NCBI GenBank assembly: GCA_016184125.1
Contig: JACPDG010000062.1
Span: 33,145-97,144 of the forward strand
DNA length: 64,000 nt
Direction of reading: 5' to 3'
DNA from: Candidatus Rokuibacteriota bacterium
GTDB taxonomy: Bacteria; Methylomirabilota; Methylomirabilia; Rokubacteriales; CSP1-6
Below are positions 46,571-54,576 of this stretch, in pieces. Numbering within the stretch: position 1 is the first letter of the stretch; the number at the start of each line of letters is the position of its first letter. The notes beneath the pieces are model-generated. The model was not told the DNA's origin, did no database searches, and saw only the letters and a list, made by a program, of their open reading frames with translations. The translations under genes were made by a program, and so were the position numbers.

Positions 46571-47740
46571 ATGCTGACGACGACCGCTTTCATCCGCGCC
46601 ACGATCACGAACTTCTTCTTCTTCGCGAGCCTCAACGGTTACGTGCTGCTGCCCCTCCACATCCAGGCGCTGGGCGGGACGGAGGTCGAGATCGGCATCG
46701 TGATGGGCATCTACAGCGGCGTCGGCATCCTCTGCCAGCCACTCGTCGGGCCCTGGGTCGACGCCGTCGGGCGGAAGCCGTTCATGGTGCTCGGCGTCGG
46801 ACTCGTGGCGCTGTCGTCCCTGATCGCGGTCCTGGTACCGGCCGTGGGCGTGCTGGCGCTCGTCCGCGCGGTGCAGGGCGTCGGCTTTTCCGCGTTCTTC
46901 GTGGCGAACTTCTCATACGTCATCGACCTCGTCCCGCCCGCGCGTCGCGGCTGGGCGCTCGGCATCTACGGCGTCTCGGGCCTCGCGTCGACCGCGCTGG
47001 CGCCCCTCCTCGGCGAGTGGATCATCCGGCGATTCGGCTTCCGCCCGCTGTTCGTCGTGTCGCTGATGCTCGCGCTCGTGGCGATGGCGCTGGTCCACGG
47101 CGTCCGGGAGCACCGCCGGGGCGAACAGCCTCCGGTCCGCGGTGTCGAGTGGCTGCGCGAGGGGCTGGTGGACGTCTTCCAGCGGCACATGACCGTCGCG
47201 GTGTTCTTCGGGCTGGGCAGCGGCACCGTGTTCGCGTTCCTTCCGACCTTCGCGGAAGCGCTCGGCGTCACGACCCTCGCGCTCTTCTACACGGCGTACG
47301 CGGGAGCCGCGATGGTGGTGCGCGTCTTCGGCGGCCGGCTGATCGACACTCGCGGACGCCGCGCCGTCATCGTGCCGTCGATGTTCGTCCAGGCGGGCGC
47401 CGCGGCGATTCTGGCCGGCGTCGCCGCCGCGGTGACGAGGACCAGCCGCGTTCCGGTCGCGCCGTTCCTGGCGGTCGCGGGTCTGCTGTCCGGCGGCGCC
47501 CACGGCTTCGTGTACCCGGGTCTGGCCGCGCTCGTCGCCGATCGTGCGCCCGAGGCTCGTCGCGCCGCCGTCGTCGGGGTCTTCAGCGCCGTCTTTCTCG
47601 TGGGCCAGACCGCCGGTGCCTTCGCGTTCGGCTACGTCGCCCACGCTCTCGGATACGCAGCGCTCTGGACGATCCTGACGTCGCTGCTCGTCCTCGGGTC
47701 GCTCCTGAGCTTCGGTCTCGCGGGGGAGCGCGCGGCGTGA
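46571..47740 (+). CDS. MFS transporter
   Basis: The 389-residue protein has about twelve hydrophobic helices. The loop-2 motif is DAVGRKPFMVLG, and a related LIDTRGRRAVIV lies at the start of the second half, as in the drug:H+ antiporter and sugar porter families. It is a secondary carrier of the inner membrane; no substrate can be given. ATG 46571 is the only reasonable start after repeat locus 6. Confidence 0.88.
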   Translation: MLTTTAFIRATITNFFFFASLNGYVLLPLHIQALGGTEVEIGIVMGIYSGVGILCQPLVGPWVDAVGRKPFMVLGVGLVALSSLIAVLVPAVGVLALVRAVQGVGFSAFFVANFSYVIDLVPPARRGWALGIYGVSGLASTALAPLLGEWIIRRFGFRPLFVVSLMLALVAMALVHGVREHRRGEQPPVRGVEWLREGLVDVFQRHMTVAVFFGLGSGTVFAFLPTFAEALGVTTLALFYTAYAGAAMVVRVFGGRLIDTRGRRAVIVPSMFVQAGAAAILAGVAAAVTRTSRVPVAPFLAVAGLLSGGAHGFVYPGLAALVADRAPEARRAAVVGVFSAVFLVGQTAGAFAFGYVAHALGYAALWTILTSLLVLGSLLSFGLAGERAA

Positions 47741-47784
47741 CGCCGGCGGCGGCGCGTGACGGCCGCGCGTCTGCGGCCGGCGAG

Positions 47785-47790
47785 TATACT
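47785..47790 (+). promoter_or_regulatory. Possible -10 element before the BFN-domain gene
   Basis: TATACT lies 31 bases upstream of the ATG in the 80-base gap. No good -35 is seen. A purine-rich GAAGGGAAGGGGG precedes the start codon. Confidence 0.35.
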
Positions 47791-47820
47791 GGGCGCCAAT
47801 CGAAGGGAAGGGGGTCCGCG

Positions 47821-48348
47821 ATGGGGACGCTCGCCCGAAGCCTGACAACCGCGCTGGTCGCCCTGAGCCTGGCCGGTGCCGCCGGCGCCCGCGATCGGGC
47901 CGAGGTGACGCCGCCGCGGCCGACCGGGCCGCAGGAGGTGGAGATCCTCGCCGTCGTCGCCGACCAGGGCACGCAGCAACCCGTCGTGCTGCTCGAGGGC
48001 AAGCGCGACAAGCGTCAGGTGCACATCGCGATCGGCGTGACCGAGGCGATGGCGATCGCCGTGCCGCTGCACGGCGTCACGCCGCCGCGTCCGCTCACGC
48101 ACGATCTCGTTCTGAGCGTGTTGGGGCGCGTCAAGGTGACGCTGAGCCGCGTCGTCATCACCGATCTCCGTGACGACGTGTACTACGCGACGCTGCACCT
48201 CGCCGGCGCGGGCGGCGAGATGGTGCTGGACTCGCGGCCGTCGGACGCCATGGCGCTCGCGATCCGCGCGAAGGTGCCGGTGCTCGTCGAGGATCGCGTC
48301 TTCGAGAAGGCGGGCGCCGTGCGGGCTCCGCGGAGGCCGCAGATCTGA
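47821..48348 (+). CDS. Bifunctional-nuclease (BFN/DUF151) domain protein with signal peptide
   Basis: This is 175 residues. An N-terminal signal sequence (LTTALVALSLAGAAGA) precedes a BFN domain: EILAVVADQGTQQPVVLLEG, HIAIGVTEAMAIAVPLHG, THDLVLSVLGRV and LDSRPSDAMALAIRAKVPV. BFN domains are usually cytoplasmic and linked to RNase/DNase activity, so predicted export is unusual. The stop shares its last base with the start of the AAA ATPase gene (TGATG). Confidence 0.85.
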   Translation: MGTLARSLTTALVALSLAGAAGARDRAEVTPPRPTGPQEVEILAVVADQGTQQPVVLLEGKRDKRQVHIAIGVTEAMAIAVPLHGVTPPRPLTHDLVLSVLGRVKVTLSRVVITDLRDDVYYATLHLAGAGGEMVLDSRPSDAMALAIRAKVPVLVEDRVFEKAGAVRAPRRPQI

Positions 48349-49289
48349 TGGCGCGTCTCGGGACCGACGATCTCCAGTGGGCGATCCAGCGGCGGCTGGA
48401 GGACGTGTTCGCGCGGCTCGGGGAGAAGTTCGGTGACCTGACGGGACGGGTCGAGACGTCGATCCGCCCCAACGTCTCGTTCGACGAGGTGGGCGGTCTG
48501 AAGTCGGCGAAGGCGATGCTCCGCGGCTTCGCCCACGCGCTCACCAACCCCGATCTCTACGGCCAGTGGGGCATCGCCCCGCCGCGCGGCGTGCTGCTCT
48601 ACGGTCCGCCGGGCACCGGCAAGTCCATGCTGGCGCGCGCGCTCGCCACCGAGTCGGGAGCGATCTTCTACCACCTCAAGCTCATGAACCTGACGTCGAA
48701 GTTCGGCGCGAACACGGGCGAGCTCCTCCAGGAGGTGTTCCGCATCGCTGCGGGGGAGGGGCGAGCCGTGCTCTTCCTCGACGAGGCGGACGCGCTGTCG
48801 CTCGAGCACCTGCTCCCGCCGCCCCAGGCGCGCGAGGCGAGCGCCCGGCTCGTCGCCGCGCTCTGCGAGAAGCTGGACGCGCTCGAGCCGTCGGCACGCG
48901 TGCTCGTCCTCGCGGCCACCAGCCGGACGGACGCGCTCGACTCGGGCCTCATCACGCCCGGCCGTCTCGACCGGCTCGTCGAGGTCACGCTGCCCGACGC
49001 CGCGGCCCAGGAGGAGATCCTCGAGCTGATCCGCACGGGCGCCGAGCGCGCGGCCGGCCGCGCGCTGTTCGCGCCCGTCGATTATCAGAAGATCCTGCCC
49101 GTCATGGGCGGCATGACGGGCGCCGACGTGTCGGAGATCATCCGCCGGGCGCTCGAGGAGAAGGTGCACCAGGTGGCGAGCGGCCGGGAGGCGGCGCCGG
49201 TGACCACGGAAGACCTGCTCGACGCGATCGACGCGTACAAGCGCGTCCGCGGAGTCGTCGAGAAGATCCGGTACGGTCAGTATCTCTAG
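48348..49289 (+). CDS. AAA+ ATPase (FtsH/SpoVK-like module)
   Basis: This is a single AAA module of 313 residues. It has VSFDEVGGLKSAKAML, Walker A YGPPGTGKSMLARALA, Walker B AVLFLDEADALSLEHLL, a sensor-1-type VLAATSRTDALD and the Arg-finger region ITPGRLDRLVEV. There is no protease domain and no membrane segment, so it probably remodels a partner protein. It is translationally coupled to the BFN-domain gene and lies 61 bases before an ABC export module. Confidence 0.88.
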   Translation: MARLGTDDLQWAIQRRLEDVFARLGEKFGDLTGRVETSIRPNVSFDEVGGLKSAKAMLRGFAHALTNPDLYGQWGIAPPRGVLLYGPPGTGKSMLARALATESGAIFYHLKLMNLTSKFGANTGELLQEVFRIAAGEGRAVLFLDEADALSLEHLLPPPQAREASARLVAALCEKLDALEPSARVLVLAATSRTDALDSGLITPGRLDRLVEVTLPDAAAQEEILELIRTGAERAAGRALFAPVDYQKILPVMGGMTGADVSEIIRRALEEKVHQVASGREAAPVTTEDLLDAIDAYKRVRGVVEKIRYGQYL

Positions 49290-49309
49290 TCTCGTGCGGA
49301 CCGTGTATG

Positions 49310-49315
49310 TATAAT
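49310..49315 (+). promoter_or_regulatory. Possible -10 element before the ABC module
   Basis: A perfect TATAAT lies 35 bases before ATG 49351. No matching -35 was found at 16-18 bases, so this is a weak call. Confidence 0.35.
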
Positions 49316-49350
49316 CCAGGGCTGGCCTCGGCAGTCCCGGCTGGCCTCGT

Positions 49351-50376
49351 ATGATCGACGTCGAGAACCTGACGAAGCGCTACGGTCCCGTCACGGCGAT
49401 CCGCGACGTGTCGTTCAACGTCGCGCCCGGCGAGATCGTCGGCTTTCTCGGCCCCAACGGCGCCGGAAAGTCGACGACGATGCGCATCCTCTCGTGCTTC
49501 ATGCCGGCCACGGGCGGGAACGCCCGCGTCGCCGGCTACGACGTGTTCCGCGAGTCGATGCAGGTCCGCCGGCGGATCGGGTACCTGCCCGAGAACGTCC
49601 CGCTCTACACGGACATGCGCGTGGCGCCGTACCTCGACTTCGTCGCCGAGCTGAAGGGCGTGTCCCGCTCGCACCGCAAGGCGCACGTCGCCGAGGTGAT
49701 GGAGCGCTGCCAGGTCTCGGACATGCAGAACCGCCTGATCGGCAAGCTCTCCAAGGGCTACCGGCAGCGGGTCGGGCTCGCCCAGGCGATCATCAACGAC
49801 CCGCACGTGCTCATCCTGGACGAGCCGACGATCGGGCTCGACCCGCGCCAGATCACGCAGATCCGTGAGCTGATCAAGTCGCTCGCCGGCGAGCACACCG
49901 TCATCCTCTCGACGCACATCCTGCCCGAGGTGTCGATGGTGTGCTCGGGCGTCATCATCATCAACAAGGGGTCGATCGTCGCGCAGGGGCCGATCGACAC
50001 GCTCGTCGAGCAGTTCTTCCCGGCGTCGCGGGTCCACGCCGAGATCTTCGGCCCGCCGGAGGCCGTCCGGACGGGCCTCGCGTCGATTCCGGGCGTGACG
50101 CTCGTCGTCGATGGCGGCGGCACGCAGGACGGGCTCGGCTCGTACCTGGTCGAGGCGCCGCGCGGCCGCGACGTGCGGACCGAGATCTTCATGCTCGCGG
50201 CCCAGCAGCGATGGGAGCTGCGCGAGCTGCGGCGGGTCGGCATGACGCTCGAAGAGGTGTTCATGCGGATCGTCGCCGGCGAGGAGACGGGGCCGTCCGA
50301 GGAGGGCACGCCGGACGGCGCGGTTCCCGTCGAGCCCGAGCCATCGACCCTGACCGCCGAGGAGGTCGAGCGGTGA
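49351..50376 (+). CDS. Gld-type ABC transporter ATP-binding protein
   Basis: The 341-residue ATPase has Walker A LGPNGAGKSTTMRIL, the signature LSKGYRQRVGLAQAI, Walker B LILDEPTIGLDP and the switch His in STHILPEVS. The C-terminal 90 residues are the accessory region common in GldA/NatA-like exporters, with an acidic tail. It pairs with the permease encoded immediately after, whose GTG overlaps its stop. The set with GldG and DUF4340 proteins suggests export or membrane-surface remodelling. Confidence 0.92.
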   Translation: MIDVENLTKRYGPVTAIRDVSFNVAPGEIVGFLGPNGAGKSTTMRILSCFMPATGGNARVAGYDVFRESMQVRRRIGYLPENVPLYTDMRVAPYLDFVAELKGVSRSHRKAHVAEVMERCQVSDMQNRLIGKLSKGYRQRVGLAQAIINDPHVLILDEPTIGLDPRQITQIRELIKSLAGEHTVILSTHILPEVSMVCSGVIIINKGSIVAQGPIDTLVEQFFPASRVHAEIFGPPEAVRTGLASIPGVTLVVDGGGTQDGLGSYLVEAPRGRDVRTEIFMLAAQQRWELRELRRVGMTLEEVFMRIVAGEETGPSEEGTPDGAVPVEPEPSTLTAEEVER

Positions 50377-51140
50377 GGGTCTGGCCGATCTTCAAGAAGG
50401 AGCTCCGGCTCTACTTCACGTCGCCGATCGCGTACGTGCTCGTGGCCGTGTTCTTCTTCATCAGCGGCCTCTTCTTCTGGTCGATCTTCGACTTCTTCTC
50501 CAAGGCCTCGATGCAGTCCATGATGAACCCCCAGTTCGCGCGGGATCTGAACGTCACGGACGGGGTGTTCCGGCCGCTGCTCTCGAACGTCACCGTGATC
50601 CTGCTGCTGCTCATGCCGATGGTCACCATGCGGCTCTTCGCGGAGGAGCGGCGGTCCGGGACGATCGAGCTCATCCTCACGTACCCCGTGCGCGACGGCG
50701 CCGTCCTGCTCGGCAAGTTCCTCGCCGCGCTGGCGCTCTACGCGCTGATGCTCGTCGGCACGCTGCTCTACGCCGGCGTCCTCGTCTACTTCGCCCGCCT
50801 CGACTGGGGCCCGCTCGCCACCGGCTATCTCGGCCTGCTGCTGCTCGGGGCGGCGTTCCTCGCGGTCGGGCTCTTCGTGTCGTCGCTCACCGAGAACCAG
50901 ATCGTCGCGGCCATCGCGACGTTCGGCGCGCTGCTCGCGCTCTGGATCATCGGCTGGAGCGCGGACTCGGTGGGCGGCACCTGGGGCAAGGTCCTGTCGC
51001 ACCTGTCGATCATCGAGCACTTCGACAGCTTCGCGAAGGGCGTGCTCGACACGAAGGACATCGTCTACTACCTGAACCTGACCATCGTGGCGCTGTTCCT
51101 GGGTATGAAGTCGGTCGAAGCGCGCCGGTGGAAGGGCTAG
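50373..51140 (+). CDS. ABC transporter permease (GldF/ABC-2 type)
   Basis: The 255-residue membrane protein has six predicted helices. It begins VWPIFKKELRLYFTSPIAYV, typical of ABC-2 and GldF permeases. It has RLFAEERRSGTIELILTYPV, the coupling region conserved in this family. GTG 50373 overlaps the ATPase stop. Confidence 0.9.
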   Translation: MRVWPIFKKELRLYFTSPIAYVLVAVFFFISGLFFWSIFDFFSKASMQSMMNPQFARDLNVTDGVFRPLLSNVTVILLLLMPMVTMRLFAEERRSGTIELILTYPVRDGAVLLGKFLAALALYALMLVGTLLYAGVLVYFARLDWGPLATGYLGLLLLGAAFLAVGLFVSSLTENQIVAAIATFGALLALWIIGWSADSVGGTWGKVLSHLSIIEHFDSFAKGVLDTKDIVYYLNLTIVALFLGMKSVEARRWKG

Positions 51141-51148
51141 CGAGCGCC

Positions 51149-52684
51149 ATGAATCGGCTGCTTCGCCTCCTGAAGCCCGACGCGAGCTGGATCGAGGTCA
51201 TCGCCGTTGGCGTCGCGCTGGCGCTTTTCGCCCTCCGGTTCATGGGGCGGACGGGCGTCATCCCGGAGGCTTGGTACTGGCCGGCGATCCTCGCGAGTCT
51301 CCTCATTGCAGGCCTGTATCGCCTTTTCGTTTGGATGGGGTGGCGGGCCGTGAACGTGGCGGCAAGCATTCTCCTGTTACTCGGTGCCGTCGGCCTCGTG
51401 GAGGCGGTGTCGTACCGGCACAACGCGCGATTTGACCTGACCGAGGGCAAGCGGCACAGCCTGTCGCCGCAGACGATCAAGGTGCTGCAGGAGCTCGAGA
51501 CCGACGTGAACGCGGTCGCGTTCTTCCGCTCGGACCAGCCGGGCAAGCGGGTCGCGGAGGACCTCTTCAAGCAGTACGCTCGGTACGGCGGCGACCGGTT
51601 CACGTGGAAGATCGTCGACCCCGACCGCGAGCCTGGCCTCGCGCGCCGCTACGGCGTCGAGAGCTACGGGACCGCGGTCCTCGAGACGAAGGCGAAGTCG
51701 GAGAAGGTCACGGACGCCGAGGAGGAGAAGCTCACCAACGGCCTCGTGAAGGTCACGCGCGAGGGCAAGCGCGTCGTCTACGTGCTCCAGGGCCACGGCG
51801 AGCACGACCTCGCGAACACGGAGCGGCCCGGGTTCAGCGAGGCGAAGGCCGCGATGGAGCGCGCCAACTACGAGGTGAAGCCGCTCGTCCTCGCGCGCGA
51901 GGGGAAGATCCCGGCCGCCGCCGCCGTCGTCATCGTGTCCGGGCCACGGACGGATCTTCTGCGGCCCGAGATCGACGCGCTCGACGGGTTCCTCGACAAG
52001 GGCGGAAAGCTGCTCGTGATGGTGGACTCCGGTCTCGCCGGAAACGTCCAGACCGGCGCGCTCCGCAAGCTCGTTGGGAAGTACGGCATCGAGCTCGGCG
52101 AGAACCTGGTGATCGAGCTGAACCCGGTCGGCCGGCTCTTCGGGGCCACGCCGGACGTGCCGATCATCCAGCAGTACGAGTCGCACCCGATCACGCGCGA
52201 CATGGGCGGCATCATGACTGCGTTCCCGCTCTCGCGCACGGTCGACGTCGCGAAGACGCCCCCGCAGGGCGTGAGCGCGCAGCCGCTGGTCCGGACGAGC
52301 GCCCAGAGCTGGGGTGAGACCAGCGCGGCGGAGATCAAGCAAGGGCAGGTGAATCCGGGCCCGCAGGACCCGAAGGGGCCGCTCCCAGTCGCCGCCGCCG
52401 CGACGAAGGACAAGACTCGCGTCGTCGTCTACGGCACGTCGAGCCTCGCCGCCAACCAGTTCCTCAACTTCCAGGGGAACCGGGACCTGTTCCTCAACAC
52501 CGTGAGCTGGCTCGCCGAGGAAGAGGGACAGATCTCCATCCGGCCGAAGGAGACGAAGCAGACGCCGGTGTTCCTCACCGCCCAGCAGGCGCAGGCCGCG
52601 TTCCTGCTGCCGGTGGTGGTGCTCCCGGGCCTCGTCGTGGTCGGCGGTATCGTGGCCGTCGTGCGCCGCCGCGCGTCGAAGTAA
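51149..52684 (+). CDS. GldG-family ABC auxiliary protein
   Basis: This protein of about 511 residues has three N-terminal membrane helices (residues about 18-35, 46-62, 68-85). A large extracytoplasmic domain starts RFDLTEGKRHSLSPQTIKVL and contains VVYVLQGHGEHDL and GGKLLVMVDSGL, the Gldg/DUF4350-like fold. A final helix lies near the C-terminus (LLPVVVLPGLVVVGGIVAVV). ATG 51149 is preferred over GTG 51128, which would overlap the permease gene. It probably acts with the ABC pair. Confidence 0.88.
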   Translation: MNRLLRLLKPDASWIEVIAVGVALALFALRFMGRTGVIPEAWYWPAILASLLIAGLYRLFVWMGWRAVNVAASILLLLGAVGLVEAVSYRHNARFDLTEGKRHSLSPQTIKVLQELETDVNAVAFFRSDQPGKRVAEDLFKQYARYGGDRFTWKIVDPDREPGLARRYGVESYGTAVLETKAKSEKVTDAEEEKLTNGLVKVTREGKRVVYVLQGHGEHDLANTERPGFSEAKAAMERANYEVKPLVLAREGKIPAAAAVVIVSGPRTDLLRPEIDALDGFLDKGGKLLVMVDSGLAGNVQTGALRKLVGKYGIELGENLVIELNPVGRLFGATPDVPIIQQYESHPITRDMGGIMTAFPLSRTVDVAKTPPQGVSAQPLVRTSAQSWGETSAAEIKQGQVNPGPQDPKGPLPVAAAATKDKTRVVVYGTSSLAANQFLNFQGNRDLFLNTVSWLAEEEGQISIRPKETKQTPVFLTAQQAQAAFLLPVVVLPGLVVVGGIVAVVRRRASK

Positions 52685-52691
52685 CCCCGGA

Positions 52692-54464
52692 ATGCGCTGG
52701 CAGACCACCGCCGCCCTGGCCGTCATCCTGCTCGCCCTGAGCGTCTTCTACTATGTCTACGAGATCCGCCTCGGCCCCGAGCGTGAGAAGGCGGAGGGCC
52801 GCAAGGGCCGTCTCCTCGCCGTCGAGGCCGCCGACGTCAACGAGCTCGTGATCGAGCGCCAGGGCGACACCGTACGCGCCAAGCGGGACGGTGATGGCTG
52901 GCAACTGCTCTCCCCGGTCACGGCGCGGGCCGACCGGGGGACGGTCGAGGACGTGCTGACGAGCGTCGTGACCGTCAAGAGCGACCGGGAGGTGGCCGCG
53001 ACACCGTCGCCGACCGAGCTTGCCGACTACGGGCTGGACAAGCCGGCCGCGAAGCTGAACCTCGTCCTGAAGGACGGCAAGCAGGTCGCGCTCGCGCTGG
53101 GCGCGAAGAGCCCGACCGGCACGTGGGTGTACGCGCGCGAGCCCGACAAGCCGGCCGTCCACACGGTCGGCGACACGCTGCTGCGCGACGCGACGCGTCC
53201 GGTCGCGGACTTCCGCGACAAGTCGATCCTGGCGTTCGACCGCAAGGACGTGACGGGTTTCGAGGTCCAGACGCGCGACGACGCGATGACCGTCGAGGCG
53301 GCGGACGGCACGTGGAAGATCACCAGGCCGGTGACGCTGACCGCCGATGCCGACCTCGTCCGCGACTTCCTCGACAAGCTCCAGTCGGCGAGGGTCAAGG
53401 CGTTCGTCGCCGAGTCGCCGGCGACGCGGGCGTCATGGGGACTGGACCGGCCCGTCCGCGTGTCCGTGCACACCGGCAAGGACAAGAGCCGCGCGACGCG
53501 GACGCTTCTGCTCGGCCGCCTCGACGACCAGAAGAAGGGCGTGTACGCGATGCGCGAGGGCGAGTCGAGCGTGCTGCTGCTGCCCGACGAGGTGTGGCAT
53601 GCCATGCCGCGCACCGTCGCGACGGCGCGCGACAAGACCGTCGTCGACTTCGATCGCGACAAGGTGAAGCGGATCGACGTCGAGAGCGCGAAGGGCGCGG
53701 TCACGGTCGCCAAGGAAGGCGGCACGTGGCGGATCACGGCCCCGGAGGCGCTGCTGGCCGATCAGGTCGAGGCCGGCGCCGTGCTCTTCAAGCTCAAGGA
53801 GCTCAAGGCCCAGGCGTTCCTGAGCGAGGACGCGTCGCTGATCCCGCGGCTGCTCGGGAAGCCCGAGGTCCGGGTGACGCTGACGCAGGATGGTGCCAAG
53901 GAGCCGACCACGGTGCTGCTCGCGTCCTCGACCGAGAAGCGCGGGGGTAAGCCGAGCGCGTACGCCGGCATCGCGGGCCGCGGGCCGGTCGTGCTGGTCG
54001 ACGCGCAGGCGATCGCCGACCTGTCCAAGTCGGTGACCGACCTCCGGGACCGCACGCTGGTCTCCGGGCTCGAGCCGAAGGACGTCAAGCGGATGCGGAT
54101 CAAGAGCGGCGAGAAGACGGTGCTCGTCGAGCGGACGGGCGACGCCGAGTGGAAGGCGATCGAGCCGAAGAAGGGCCCGGCGAAGAGCACGAAGGTGGAC
54201 GACGTGCTCTACATGCTCCGTGCGCTCCGGTGGCGGGGGATCGCGGACCCTGCCGGCAAGGAGCCGGCGCGCTACGGCATGGACAGCCCGACGCTGGAAG
54301 TGACGCTCTACCGCGCGGACGGCGGCGAGATCGCGACCGTGCTCGTCGGCACGCGCGAGCACGAGCGGGCGTGGGTGAAGACGAAGAGCGCGCCGGCCAT
54401 CTACGAGGTCGACCCGAAGCAGCTCGGCGAGCCTCCGAAGATCCCCGACGACCTCGTCGGGTGA
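52692..54464 (+). CDS. DUF4340 domain protein of the Gld-like ABC module
   Basis: The 590-residue protein has an N-terminal membrane anchor (LAVILLALSVFYYVYEIRL) and a long extracytoplasmic part with repeated DUF4340-like units. Recurrent patterns are DVNELVIERQGDTVRAKRDG, DVTGFEVQTRDDAMTVEAAD, DKVKRIDVESAKGAVTVAKE and DVKRMRIKSGEKTVLVERTG, giving about four repeats. It is the usual last gene after GldG in such operons. Export or adhesion assembly is the likely context, but the molecular role is unknown. Confidence 0.88.
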   Translation: MRWQTTAALAVILLALSVFYYVYEIRLGPEREKAEGRKGRLLAVEAADVNELVIERQGDTVRAKRDGDGWQLLSPVTARADRGTVEDVLTSVVTVKSDREVAATPSPTELADYGLDKPAAKLNLVLKDGKQVALALGAKSPTGTWVYAREPDKPAVHTVGDTLLRDATRPVADFRDKSILAFDRKDVTGFEVQTRDDAMTVEAADGTWKITRPVTLTADADLVRDFLDKLQSARVKAFVAESPATRASWGLDRPVRVSVHTGKDKSRATRTLLLGRLDDQKKGVYAMREGESSVLLLPDEVWHAMPRTVATARDKTVVDFDRDKVKRIDVESAKGAVTVAKEGGTWRITAPEALLADQVEAGAVLFKLKELKAQAFLSEDASLIPRLLGKPEVRVTLTQDGAKEPTTVLLASSTEKRGGKPSAYAGIAGRGPVVLVDAQAIADLSKSVTDLRDRTLVSGLEPKDVKRMRIKSGEKTVLVERTGDAEWKAIEPKKGPAKSTKVDDVLYMLRALRWRGIADPAGKEPARYGMDSPTLEVTLYRADGGEIATVLVGTREHERAWVKTKSAPAIYEVDPKQLGEPPKIPDDLVG

Positions 54465-54576
54465 GGCGCTGCTCCGCGAACGCCTCCTCGCGCTTCCTCT
54501 GAAACGCCGGGAGGGGCACCACCACCAGCGCGACCGCCGCGATCAGCAGGATCGCGGCGCTGATCGGGCGCTTGCT

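Noticed and set aside
54465-54576. Possible small minus-strand membrane ORF (ILLIAAVALVVVPLPAF) just after the molybdopterin gene
   Set aside because: It has no usable start codon near its beginning and would run 360 bases antisense into the DUF4340 gene.
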